Assembly (NCBI GenBank): GCA_964016885.1
Contig: OZ024741.1
Location: 26,544,435-26,608,434, forward strand
Length of the DNA: 64,000 nucleotides
Direction of reading: 5' to 3'
Source: Eledone cirrhosa
Lineage: Eukaryota; Mollusca; Cephalopoda; Octopoda; Eledonidae
Numbering within the stretch: position 1 is the stretch's first letter; each line of letters begins with the position of its first letter. Shown piece by piece: positions 36,250-46,835 of the stretch. The notes under the pieces were generated by a model that searched no databases, was not told the origin of the DNA, and saw only the letters and a program-made list of their open reading frames with translations. Position numbers and translations under genes: made by a program.

Positions 36250-36625
36250 AAGGAGAAATGACAGTGGCATGGCTAGGAGCTTTCCACAATCAAGACTCGA
36301 TAGGTAGGAGAAGCTCATTTTGGCATGGTTTCTACAGCTGGATAAGCCTCATAACATCAACAACTTTACAGAGAAGATTGGGTGCATTTTAGTGTTGCAT
36401 CAGCATTACCTCTTCACAGATTGGACTGTATGCATTTTATGGCATCAGAACCACCACTTTACAGAGTGGACTAGGTGCATTTTATTATGGCACCAGCACT
36501 ATCACTTTAGACAGTGAAGTTGATGCATTGCATTGTGACAATTTTACAGAGTGTACTGGGTGTATTTTACTGTAACAACATCACTACAGTTACAGGTGTA
36601 TTGTGACACAACCACTTACATTTTA
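36250..36625 (-). mobile_element. Highly diverged retrotransposon 3'-UTR fragment
   Basis: TTTCTACAGCTGGATAAGCC and three degenerate repeats of TTTACAGAGTGGACT-GTGCATTTT type resemble the modular 3' UTR (compare 41400-41660). It lies 40 bp upstream of the VPS41 exon acceptor, showing insertion close to splice signals is tolerated. Confidence 0.6.
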
Positions 36626-37059
36626 CATGATTAAAAAAAATAAAGAAAAAATAAAGAATTTTGAAAAAGTATTAAAAAACATTGTAAAATTAAATTCTCC
36701 TAAAACTTGTTGATCAACATATAGCAAGTGTTTATCTTCAATGAGAGGAAACATAGAACATCACTGATGATGTCACAGATATGTGTGTTGAAAGAACTCT
36801 GAGAAACTATATCTATATATGTATATGATAAACATTGATTGCCAGATGAATTATTTATAGAAATATAAAAATATACTGAAGTGAAAACCAAACCAAACAG
36901 TGAGTGTATTTTACTATATTTTTTTGGCAATATTAGAACATCATGACCCTCCCCAAATATAACAATAATGGTATTTTCTTTATTCTTTTATTTCTTTCAG
37001 CCAATAGATTCTAAATTACAGGACATATACAAACACAAATGTAAATATAGACATCATGT
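36626..37059. other. Unassigned AT-rich intronic stretch
   Basis: No exon, RNA or transposon signature seen. Confidence 0.5.
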
Positions 37060-37227
37060 ATAAATGTGGTTGGTGTTAGAAAGGGCATCCAGTCATAGAA
37101 ACCAAGCCAAAACCAGTTCTGTATGAGCAAAACACTGTCATCTGATCTGGCTTGTCTTATAATGGGACAACTCGTCTTACCCATGTTAATGTGGATAAAT
37201 GGATGTTAAACGGTGATGATGATTATA
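37060..37227 (+). mobile_element. Retrotransposon 3'-tail fragment
   Basis: AAATGTGGTTGGTGTTAG, AAGGGCATCCAG, GCAAAACACTGTCATCTGAT, ATGGGACAACTCGTC and GGATGTTAAACGGTGATGATG follow the 3'-UTR order of the full-length plus copy. 5'-truncated and diverged. Confidence 0.82.
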
Positions 37228-37564
37228 CATACACACACAAATACAAACATACATACATACACATATACATGGCTTCTATGCAGTTTCTGTTTGCCAAATT
37301 TCATTCACAGGGTATTGTAAGCAGAAAATATTTGGTCATGGTGCCACACAGTCGATGTCACATGGTTACAAAGTAAATTCTTTAAGTACATATGACCGAT
37401 GATTTGGTATTGTACAATAATGGTCAGTGCTGGGAAGATCGGTGATGAAAGGGTTAAGACATTTGACCGTAACCTTATTTACAAGGAACAGAAAACATAC
37501 CTCAAATGTAATAAAAACTATAAAAATATACAGTTCAATCAAGTTTTCAATACCCCATGCCTCA

Positions 37565-37925
37565 ATGAATAGCATACGTACACATGTCTGTGTGTGTGTA
37601 TATATATATATAAATATACATATATATACATACGTACACGTCTGTGTGTGTATATATATATACATATATATGTACACCTGTCTGTGTGTGTGTATATATA
37701 TAAATATACATATATATACATACGTACACATGTCTGTGTATGTATATATATAAATATACATATGTACACATGTCTGTGTGTGTGTGTATATATATATAAA
37801 TATACATATATATACATACGTACACATGTCTGTGTGTGTGTGTATATATATATACATATATACATGTATATATATATATACATGTCTGTGTGTGTATATA
37901 TATAAATATATATATATATATCACC
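37565..37925. repeat. TA/TG compound minisatellite
   Basis: Six or so units of 50-65 bp alternate GTACACATGTCTGTGTGTG with TATATATATAAATATACAT. All three frames on both strands give Ile/Tyr/His low-complexity translations. Not coding. Confidence 0.88.
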
Positions 37926-38044
37926 TAAGTATATGGCTTAAAATGTGAAGTTAAGTTTCTAAACTGGAAAGCTCCTCCAAAATCTCCAATGTTGGTAATC
38001 CTATTACAAGACTGAGAAATAACGTATTTGTTGGTAGTTTCTTC

Positions 38045-38370
38045 AACTAGTACTACTAAAACAAACACCACCACCACAACCAACAATACCACCATCACCA
38101 CAAACCCCAGCACCACCATCACAACCAACAATACCACCACCAGCACCACATACCACCACTACAACTAATAACAATACCAACAGCACTACAACCGCCCCCA
38201 CCAACACTGAAACTGCTAACACCACTAACACCGCCACCACCACCATCACTAAAACTTCCGCAGCCATTACCACCAATAACAATACTAACATCAATTCTAC
38301 AACCTGTACTACTACCACAGCCACTACTAGCATCACAACAACAAAAGCAACCACAACAACAACTATAACA
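38045..38370. repeat. Degenerate ACC/AAC triplet field
   Basis: ACCACCACCACAACCAACAAT-like sequence with irregular triplets. The minus frame rich in Val/Leu is an artefact. Confidence 0.8.
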
Positions 38371-38699
38371 GCTTAGCTGAAATTACAAGAGTAAACCAAG
38401 AGAAAAGAAGAAAACAAACAGGCAAGTGAAAATTACAGACCCCCCCCCCCCTTCTTTAAGTAAACTTCATGTTGATAACTTATTTCAATATTCTTTCTTT
38501 ATTGTCACCATGGTTACTATCATATACATAACAACAACTACAACAACAACGAGAAACTTCTTTCAAACTATTGCTTCAATACATTATATTCCAGAAGGAA
38601 AGAGTTTTTCTTGAAAGCTGATTATAAACTAAGCTATATAAACTGTGTCCATCCCCACCCCACCTTTTAGTTTCAGAATTACAGGCTGGTTTGAAGTAT
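38371..38699. other. Unassigned intronic spacer
   Basis: Contains a C-run near 38440 and a small ACAACAACTACAACAAC tract. No gene recognised. Confidence 0.5.
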
Positions 38700-40318
38700 T
38701 TATTGATGTTGTTGACACTGTTCTGTTCTGGTTCACTGCCCACCATCATAACTGGCTTGACACCAAACTGTTAAGACATTTGTTGTTCTGTTCTGGTTCA
38801 CTGCACATCATCATCATAACTGACACCAAACTGTTAAGACATTTGTTGTTCTGTTCTGGTTCACTGCACATCATCATCATAACTGACACCAAACTGTTAA
38901 GACATTTGTTGTTCTGTTCTGGTTCATTGCCCACTATCATCATCATAACTATCATAGTACCAGGAGGGCATCAACTGTTCTGGTTCACTGCCCATCATCA
39001 TAACTGTCATGGCATCATGCAGGCATCAACTGTTCTGGTTCACTGCCCATCATCATCACAACTGACACCAAACTATTGTGTTAAGACATTTGTTGTTCTG
39101 TTCTGGTTCACTGCCCATCATCATCACAACTGACACCAAACTATTGTGTTAAGACATTTGTTGTTCTGTTCTGGTTCACTGCCCATCATCATCACAACTG
39201 ACACCAAACTATTGTGTTAAGACATTTGTTGTTCTGTTCTGGTTCACTGCCCATCATCATCACAACTGACACCAAGCTATTGTGTTAAGACATTTGTTGT
39301 TCTGTTCTGGTTCACTGCCCATCATCATCACAACTGACACCAAACTATTGTGTTAAGACATTTGTTGTTCTGTTCTGGTTCACTGCCCATCATCATCACA
39401 ACTGACACCAAGCTATTGTGTTAAGACATTTGTTGTTCTGTTCTGGTTCACTGCCCATCATCATCACAACTGACACCAAACTATTGTGTTAAGACATTTG
39501 TTGTTCTGTTCTGGTTCACTGCCCATCATCATCACAACTGACACCAAGCTATTGTGTTAAGACATTTGTTGTTCTGTTCTGGTTCACTGCCCATCATCAT
39601 CACAACTGACACCAAACTATTGTGTTAAGACATTTGTTGTTCTGTTCTGGTTCACTGCCCATCATCATCACAACTGACACCAAGCTATTGTGTTAAGACA
39701 TTTGTTGTTCTGTTCTGGTTCACTGCCCATCATCATCACAACTGACACCAAACTATTGTGTTAAGACATTTGTTGTTCTGTTCTGGTTCACTGCCCATCA
39801 TCATCACAACTGACACCAAACTATTGTGTTAAGACATTTGTTGTTCTGTTCTGGTTCACTGCCCATCATCATCACAACTGACACCAAACTATTGTGTTAA
39901 GACATTTGTTGTTCTGTTCTGGTTCACTGCCCATCATCATCACAACTGACACCAAGCTATTGTGTTAAGACATTTGTTGTTCTGTTCTGGTTCACTGCCC
40001 ATCATCATCACAACTGACACCAAACTATTGTGTTAAGACATTTGTTGTTCTGTTCTGGTTCACTGCCCATCATCATCACAACTGACACCAAACTATTGTG
40101 TTAAGACATTTGTTGTTCTGTTCTGGTTCACTGCCCATCATCATCACAACTGACACCAAACTATTGTGTTAAGACATTTGTTGTTCTGTTCTGGTTCACT
40201 GCCCATCATCATCACAACTGACACCAAGCTATTGTGTTAAGACATTTGTTGTTCTGTTCTGGTTCACTGCCCATCATCATCACAACTGACACCAAGCTAT
40301 TGTGTTAAGACACTTATT
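38700..40318. repeat. Satellite array, 63-bp then 68-bp unit, about 24 copies
   Basis: Units contain CTGTTCTGGTTCACTGCCCA, TCATCATCACAACTGACACC, AAACTATTGTG and TTAAGACATTTGTTGTT. The first three copies are 63 bp and lack part of CTATTGTG, then two short variant units occur near 38940-39040. From 39060 a very regular 68-bp array runs to 40318. AAACT and AAGCT units alternate over part of the array. No gene. Confidence 0.95.
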
Positions 40319-40871
40319 ATGTGAGGCTATAAACTAGAATTTAGCTTTGTCTTATGTCTTTAAATAGGAAACCTTTAAAATGGGTTGTTTTGTTCCATAG
40401 AGCCAAAGTTGGTTAAGAAAAGGGTTGTCACTGAGGTGTACAACATGACCAAGCAGGACTATGGATGCCCTTCCTAACAGCAACAATCAAAATTTGTAAT
40501 GTCCTCAACAAGACTAAAGGGTCCACTCTATGGCGCCGCAATTTATTTGCCAAACACTTTACAGAGTCAAGTGATAATTCTCTGTATTATAAGATGAGAC
40601 ACTACTAGTACTAATAGCTCCGTCTCCCTCTCTCTCTCTCTTTTGTTCTCTGTACAACAGAGCTATGATCTAAAATATGGCAAGTGAAGAGGGGGGAGGG
40701 TAAGATGCGGAAATAAAACAGCTGCTACTGAGCTGCATAGTTAGTTTTCTAGGAATGGTTTATCACAGACAGGAATGGAGGGGGACACAACTGAAGACCA
40801 GAAACAGGTAGAATACATACAAACACAATAATATATGAAGAGATGATTATAAAAAAAAACTAAAACAAAAA
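40319..40871. other. Unassigned intronic stretch
   Basis: Contains TTCCATAGAGCCAAAGTTGG, similar to 32050 (dispersed repeat), GGATGCCCTTCCTAACAGC (retrotransposon-tail phrase near 40463) and a short CT tract. No gene recognised. Confidence 0.5.
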
Positions 40872-41058
40872 ATAATTGTTTCTACTTTGGGCACAAGGCC
40901 TGCAATTACCTCAGTGTATTACTGGTGCTTTATTTTATTGACCCCGTAAGGATGAAAGGCAGTGTTAACCTCGACGGGATTTGAATTCAAACTATAAAAG
41001 GCCATAACTCTATGCTGCAAAGCATGGAATCTGAACCTCTACCGATACTGCCAATCCA
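40872..41058 (-). mobile_element. tRNA-derived SINE, short subtype
   Basis: TAATTGTTTCTACTTTGGGC, GTAAGGATGAAAGGCAGTG, CGACGGGATTTGAATTC and CTCTACCGATACTGCCAATC in order. Moderately diverged. Confidence 0.87.
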
Positions 41059-41307
41059 AATAATAATAATGAAAGATGAAAATAGGAAAAATATTGAGAA
41101 ATGAAGAATAATTAACCACAATAATAAATGGCTGAGAAAACTGGGTAAAATATCCCTTGAAATGGTAAATAATAAAATAGACAGAAGCATCTGGCGAATT
41201 CTTCCCAGATCCTGAGACACTATACCTGATTTTTTCAACTATTATAGTGGTCGGCTATTATTATACTTATTTGTATTGGGATGCACATATTTTAAATATC
41301 ATATATA
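41059..41307. other. Unassigned AT-rich spacer
   Basis: No recognised feature; one 83-codon minus frame here and in the SINE has no family match. Confidence 0.45.
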
Positions 41308-41680
41308 TCATCATCATCACCGTTTAACTAGCATAGGTTAGACAGGTTGTCTTATTTCAGTCAAGCCAGGTCAGATGACCATGTCTCGCTCACTCTGATT
41401 TTGGCTTGGTTTCGGCAGCTGGATGCCCTTCCTAATGCCAACCACATATACATTGTGGACTGGGCACTTTTTGTCATGACATCTACATGACCCCCTTACA
41501 GTGTGGACTGGGTGTTTTTTGTTGTGACACCTACACAACCACTTTACAGTGTGGACAGTGCTTTTTGTCATGACATCTACATGACCACCTTACAGTGTGG
41601 ACTGAGTGCTTTTTGTTGTGATGCCTACATGATCACTTTGCAATGTGGGCTGGATGCTTTGGTGGGAAGGGTGTGTGGGG
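41308..41680 (-). mobile_element. Retrotransposon 3' tail with expanded 3'-UTR module
   Basis: CATCATCATCACCGTTTAAC begins the tail. A module of about 46 bp (TTACAGTGTGGACTGGGTG, TTTTTTGTTGTGAC, CTACA) is repeated four times from 41450 to 41660, whereas the full-length copies carry it about twice. Non-coding. Confidence 0.82.
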
Positions 41681-42147
41681 ATTTAGGAGGTGGATATATG
41701 GGCATGTGTGATGGGCGGAGTTTTAGGATGGGGGTGAAGGTGTATACCAGATGTATGCTTCAGCTTGTGCTCATGGGAAGAAGGCAGGTCTTACATATAC
41801 ATATATATGCTAGTTAGGTGTATAACTATAGTTACAGGCAGCACGCCGTTCGAAGCACTCACTGCTATTACGAGGTCCGTCTCGTGTTGGTTTGTATTCC
41901 AGACTTAAGGCAGCTGTAGTGTGCAGAGTATAAATAGAGTTTAGATGTGTCTTTGCATATATAAACTCACATATCTGAGGAGATGTCAAAGAAAAGTCAG
42001 ATCCCGGTCATTATGATTGAGCTGATTGATATTGAAACAATTGTAATATGCCAATAAAGTTTGTACATATAAAGTTTGTAATATGCCAATAAGTTTGTGC
42101 CAATAAGTTTGTACAATAAAGTTTGTAATATGCCAATAAGTTTGTAC
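41681..42147. other. Spacer with short direct repeats before a retrotransposon
   Basis: 42030-42147 repeats TTTGTAATATGCCAATAA and TTTGTACATA-type phrases four or so times, ending exactly at the retrotransposon 5' boundary. The rest shows no recognised feature. Confidence 0.55.
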
Positions 42148-45100
42148 ATACTATCGCTTGCCTGGTTGCCTTTCGATATACGATATATGATGGATGGATG
42201 GACTGCGGAATCCTGGAGAGTGGAGGTGAGAGAGAAAAATCTGGACGCTCAGCGACAATGCCAAAGATAAAGACAAATTCACCCCTTGGACGAGAATGCG
42301 AGCACTCCTCATTGTTTCGACCACGGACGGCTAACATAACACCATCGCCCCCCGCCCCTCACCGCCCCCAACCCCCAAACGCAATCCAAAACTTCAGAGT
42401 TGGTACCATAAATGTAGGCACCCTAAAGGGTCGCGCTAACGAGGTTGTAGAAATGCTTGAACGTAAGGAGGTCGATGTTTGTTGTATTCAAGAGACCAGG
42501 TGGAGGGGTGGGTCTGCTAGGTTCATTGAGGGTAAAAAACGTTGTTATAAGCTTTTCTGGGTGGGAAACGACGATGGGCTGGGTGGAGTAGGAATCATGG
42601 TAGCAGAAAAGTGGGCAGATAAGATAATAGACGTAAATAGAGTGAACGACAGAATAATTAAAATACGACTTGTCCTCAATAGAACTACGGTGACAGTAAT
42701 ATCTGCGTACGCACCCCAATCCGGACTGCCCGGCACTATAAAAGACAGATTCTATGAGACACTGATGCTAACTACCTCCCAAATATCCGACAGTGACTAT
42801 ATAATTATCGCAGGCGACCTAAATGGTCACGTTGGACAACATTGTGACGGCTACGACGAAATCCATGGAGGCTATGGGTTTGGTACTAGAAATGAGGAAG
42901 GCTCCAGAATCCTGGAATTCTGTGATGCAAATAACCTAACTATCTGTAACACTAACTTCAAAAAACGTGACAATCACCTGATCACCTATAGATCCGGGGA
43001 ACACACAAGCCAGGTAGATTATATCCTTACCAGAAGACGTGACAGAGTGTCTGTTGTTAACACTAAATCCCTCCCCCATGAAGAATGCAACTCCCAACAT
43101 AGACTGATAATTAGCGACCTCATAGTCAGGACGAGACGTACTCGACAACAGAAGAGGACTATCCTCAGGAGGAAAATATGGAAGTTAAAGGACCCCACAG
43201 CCAGGAATAAATTTCAAAGCATATTACTTGATGCTTTCGACAGTAAGGAAGAACATTTAGAGTCGGACAATATAGAGGGAGAGTGGGAATTTCTGAAAGC
43301 AAACCTGCTGTTGGCGACAGACGAGGTCTGTGGCTGGAGCAGGCCTGTAGGCAGGAGGAGAGTAACATGGTGGTGGAACAGTAAGGTGGAGGGGTCAATT
43401 AAGGCCAAAAAGCAGGCTTGGAAAGTATGGCGGGATGGGGGAAGTAGAGAGGACTATCAAGTGGCCAGGAGGGAAGCTAGGAGACAAGTGTACTTAGCAA
43501 GAAGGGAAGCTGAGGAAAGAAAGTTCAAGCATGTTCTACAACGCGATGACCAAAAACGTGAGGTGTTCAGGATTGCTAGGCAATGCGTCAAGGAAAACCG
43601 TGATATTGTCGGGGAGAAGTGTGTACTAAACGACGATGGCACACTTGCCATCACCGACGCTGATAAGAAGGTAGCTTGGAAGTGTCACTATGAAAGGCTT
43701 CTAAATGAGGAGAATAATTGGGAGAAAGGCAGTCTCCCCCATATCGACCCAATAGAGGGACCAGCAGTGTTAGTCGAGGGGAGTATAATAAGTAAGGCAA
43801 TCAAGGATATGAAGTCTGGTAAGGCGGCTGGGCCTTCGGAAATAGTTGCTGAGATGCTGAAGGCATCTGGCACGGTGGGACACACCATGGTCACCCGCAT
43901 AGTTAACCAAGTCGTACAAAACGGGGTTGTTCCGAAGGACTGGCATAGCAGCATCATCGTTAACTGTTATAAGGGTAAAGGAGACGCCCTAGATAGGAGT
44001 AACTATAGAGGCATTAAATTAATCGACCAGGTCATGAAGGTCACGGAAAGAGTAATAGCGCAGCTAATCAGAGAGAGAATTGACCTAGATGAAATGCAGT
44101 TCGGGTTTGTGTCAGGCAAAAGTACCACAGACGCTCTTTTCATAGTACGACAACTACAAGAGAAGTACCTAGCTAAAGGTAAACCCCTCTACTTAGCTTT
44201 TGTCGACTTGGAGAAAGCCTTCGACAGAGTCCCCCGCTCCATTATCTGGTGGGCTCTTAGAAAACTAGGCGTTGACGAATGGCTTGTGAGGGCTATACAA
44301 GCCATGTATAAAGAAACAGTCAGCAAGGTTAGAATTAACAACGAATATAGTGAAGAGTTTAGCGTAAAAGTCGGCGTCCATCAGGGCTCTGTTCTCAGTC
44401 CACTACTATTTATTATTGCCCTTCAGGCCATAACAGAGGAGTTCAAGACAGGCTGCCCATGGGAACTCCTATACGCAGACGACCTGACACTCATAGCGGA
44501 ATCAATGGCCGAGCTAGAGAAGAAATTCCAAACATGGAAGCACGGCCTAGAGTCAAAAGGACTTAAAATTAACCTGGCTAAGACCAAAGTACTAGTTTGT
44601 AGGAAAGAAAACAAGGCGGCGGTCCCTTCTGGGAAATGGTCGTGCTCGGTGTGTAGGAAAGGCGTAGGTAGAAACTCCATTTTATGTCCTAAATGCAAAG
44701 TATGGGTGCATAAAAGATGTAGTGGGATCACAGGTAGGCTAACTAAGAACATAGATTTTACATGTGGCCGGTGCTCTGGTGCAATAAGTAGCAGCAAGTG
44801 CCCACAAACTACTAGCTCTTTCAATTGCGCAGAGGGTTCTATAGAAATAGTGGACAGCTTCCGTTACCTGGGCGATAAAATCAGCAGTGGGGGAGGGTGC
44901 TCTGAAAGTACTGTAGCTAGAGTCAGAACTGGTTGGAAAAAGTTCAGAGAGCTTATACCACTATTAGCTGCTAAAGGGTTCTCACTAAAAATGAAAGGCA
45001 GGTTGTACGATGCCTGCATACGAACAGCAATGCTGCATGGCAGTGAGACCTGGGCATTGTGTGCAGAGGATATACGCAGACTAGAGAGGAACGAAGCTTG

Positions 45101-45824
45101 CATGCTCCGCTGGATGTGTAACAGTAATATACGTGAACGGCAAAGCATAAACGAACTAAGGAATAAATTAGAGATAAGAGGGATCAGATGTTGTTTACTC
45201 GAGAGAAGGCTACGTTGGTATGGACACGTGATGCGCATGAAAGTCGATAGCTGTATAACAAAGTGCAGGGCAATAAAGATAGACGGTAGTCACGGAATAG
45301 GCAGACCTAGAAAAACCTGGGACGAGCTGATAAACTCCGACATCACACACTTACACCTCTCCAAGACAATGTCACTGGACCGAGACCTTTGGCGGTACTC
45401 AGTAACAGAGAAGACCCGCCTTACCTAAATATATAGTAAAACCTACTCCAGCCAGTAGGCATCTCTAACAAATACACCCCGTCCCACCACCCCCACCCGA
45501 TCCACACCCCCCCGTTCTATGTAAAGTTATGTTGGTGCCGCGCCATCGAGGCCGAAACAAATGAGATCGTGTAGGTGTCACGACAAAAAAACACACAGTC
45601 CACGCTGTAATGTGGCCGTGTAGGCAACACGGTAAAAACCTCCCAGACCCACACTGTAAATGTGGTTGGTGTTAGGAAGGGCATCCAACTGTAGAAAACC
45701 TGCCAGACAGTCCTATGCGAGCAAGACAATCACTCTTGCCTCAAGTGGGACTACCCCCGTCCAAACCCATGCAAGCGTGGAACACGGACGTTAAACGCTG
45801 ATGATGATGATGATGATGATGATG
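42148..45824 (+). mobile_element. Full-length non-LTR retrotransposon with PHD-like finger (plus copy)
   Basis: About 3.68 kb: 5' leader CTATCGCTTGCCTGGTTGCC, GGATGGATGG repeats, one ORF, 3' UTR of about 350 bp and a (GAT)n tail ending at 45824. It is antisense to VPS41 within the 14.9-kb intron. It forms an inverted pair with 21681-25333, 16.8 kb away. The UTR holds AGTCCACGCTGTAATGTGG and AGACCCACACTGTAAATG modules that appear in variable number in truncated relatives. Confidence 0.93.
42258..45428 (+). CDS. Endonuclease/reverse transcriptase with embedded PHD-like finger (1,056 aa)
   Basis: Intact twin of the protein at 22036-25218. From the conserved ATG at 42258 (an upstream in-frame ATG at 42198 is not shared) it has the same order: Arg/Pro-rich start, APE-type endonuclease (about 45-290), linker with many Arg/Lys, reverse transcriptase (YADD 739-742), C4HC3 finger (796-839), FRYLG primer grip (868-872) and a Cys/Arg-rich C-terminal domain. 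It ends KTRLT at a TAA. Around 16-20 substitutions separate the two proteins, mostly conservative, and none touches the motifs named, implying recent activity. In the endonuclease the usual SDH motif reads SQH in both copies. Enzyme activity is inferred from family knowledge. Confidence 0.93.
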   Translation: MPKIKTNSPLGRECEHSSLFRPRTANITPSPPAPHRPQPPNAIQNFRVGTINVGTLKGRANEVVEMLERKEVDVCCIQETRWRGGSARFIEGKKRCYKLFWVGNDDGLGGVGIMVAEKWADKIIDVNRVNDRIIKIRLVLNRTTVTVISAYAPQSGLPGTIKDRFYETLMLTTSQISDSDYIIIAGDLNGHVGQHCDGYDEIHGGYGFGTRNEEGSRILEFCDANNLTICNTNFKKRDNHLITYRSGEHTSQVDYILTRRRDRVSVVNTKSLPHEECNSQHRLIISDLIVRTRRTRQQKRTILRRKIWKLKDPTARNKFQSILLDAFDSKEEHLESDNIEGEWEFLKANLLLATDEVCGWSRPVGRRRVTWWWNSKVEGSIKAKKQAWKVWRDGGSREDYQVARREARRQVYLARREAEERKFKHVLQRDDQKREVFRIARQCVKENRDIVGEKCVLNDDGTLAITDADKKVAWKCHYERLLNEENNWEKGSLPHIDPIEGPAVLVEGSIISKAIKDMKSGKAAGPSEIVAEMLKASGTVGHTMVTRIVNQVVQNGVVPKDWHSSIIVNCYKGKGDALDRSNYRGIKLIDQVMKVTERVIAQLIRERIDLDEMQFGFVSGKSTTDALFIVRQLQEKYLAKGKPLYLAFVDLEKAFDRVPRSIIWWALRKLGVDEWLVRAIQAMYKETVSKVRINNEYSEEFSVKVGVHQGSVLSPLLFIIALQAITEEFKTGCPWELLYADDLTLIAESMAELEKKFQTWKHGLESKGLKINLAKTKVLVCRKENKAAVPSGKWSCSVCRKGVGRNSILCPKCKVWVHKRCSGITGRLTKNIDFTCGRCSGAISSSKCPQTTSSFNCAEGSIEIVDSFRYLGDKISSGGGCSESTVARVRTGWKKFRELIPLLAAKGFSLKMKGRLYDACIRTAMLHGSETWALCAEDIRRLERNEACMLRWMCNSNIRERQSINELRNKLEIRGIRCCLLERRLRWYGHVMRMKVDSCITKCRAIKIDGSHGIGRPRKTWDELINSDITHLHLSKTMSLDRDLWRYSVTEKTRLT

Positions 45825-45889
45825 CAACACTGATTTCGATTCCACTTACTTTATTTCTCTCTCTCTCTATATATATATATATCTATCTA

Positions 45890-46170
45890 TCATCATCTTT
45901 TAACGTCCATCTTCCACGTTAGCATCGGGTGTGTGTGTGTGTGTCATCATCACCGTTTTACGTCCGTTCTTCCACGCTAGCATGGGTTAGACGGGTTGTC
46001 CTGTTGTGGGCAGTGTCTGGTCGGCTGACCATGCCTTGCTCATACAGGAACTGATCTGGCTTGATTTCTACAGCTGGATGCCCTTCCTAACACCAACCTC
46101 ATTTACAGTGAGTGCTGGGTGCTTTTTCGTGGCGCCTACACGTCCACTTTACAGTGTGGGTATATATATA
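45890..46170 (-). mobile_element. Two retrotransposon 3'-tail fragments
   Basis: 45890-45925 (CATCATCTTTTAACGTCC, CACGTTAGCATCGG) is cut off by a (GT)n tract. 45943-46158 is a second tail (CATCATCACCGTTTTACG, CTAGCATGGGTTAGACGG, CTGGATGCCCTTCC). Confidence 0.8.
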
Positions 46171-46171
46171 T

Positions 46172-46585
46172 ATCATCATCATCAGGTTTAGCGTCCGTGT
46201 TCCACGCTTGCATGGGTTTGGACGGGAGTTTTCCCACTTGAGGCAAAAGTGGTTGTCTTGCTCGCATAGGACTGTCTGGCGGGTTTTCTACAGTTGGATG
46301 CCCTTCCTAACACCAACCACATTTACAGTGTGGGTCTGGGGAGGTTTTTACCGTGTTGCCTACACGGCCACATTACAGCGTGGGCTGTCTGGCGGGTTTT
46401 CTACAGCTGGATGCCCTTCCTAACACCAACCACATTTACAGTGTGGGGCTGGGAGGTTTTTACCGTGTTGCCTACACGGCCACATTACAGCGTGGACTGT
46501 CTGGCGGGTTTTCTACAGCTGGATGCCCTTCCTAACACCAACCACATTTACAGTGTGGGGCTGGGAGGTTTTTACACATATATAT
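46172..46585 (-). mobile_element. Retrotransposon 3' tail with 112-bp tandem module
   Basis: A tail starting CATCATCATCAGGTTTAGCG, in which the block from TCTGGCGGGTTTTCTACAG to the next such phrase occurs three times, at 46275, 46388 and 46500 (spacing 113 and 112 bp). It is very close in sequence to the tails at 56605 and 59718. Confidence 0.87.
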
Positions 46586-46599
46586 ATATGTGTGTGTGT

Positions 46600-46835
46600 G
46601 CATTTGAAAATAAGGTTTTTCTCCTTGCATACATTTCGCTCATCTAGGGAATGTCTTCACATGCTACCATTATGTCTTTCTACTTGGTTATAACCTTTTT
46701 GAAATATTTACTTCTGTGTTCATAGATTGATATTTCTTAGTTTAAGATGAACCTGCTTACGGTGAAAGCAGAAATTATTTGTTTAAACTTTTTAACTGTG
46801 GTAATAATAAATATTTGCTCTACTAGTTATATATA
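46600..46835 (+). mobile_element. Helitron-family fragment
   Basis: GAACGTCTTCAC-like, TTTTTGAAATATTTACTTCTG and CTTAGTTTAAGATGA phrases align with 20380-20560 of the candidate Helitron. It ends CTCTACTAG followed by T. Its right half forms the outer end of the fold-back structure at 46776-47510. Confidence 0.5.

Noticed and set aside
38700..40318. Regular 68-bp repeats that might be taken for a CRISPR array
   Set aside because: Units are contiguous with no unique spacers, and the genome is eukaryotic; it is a satellite.
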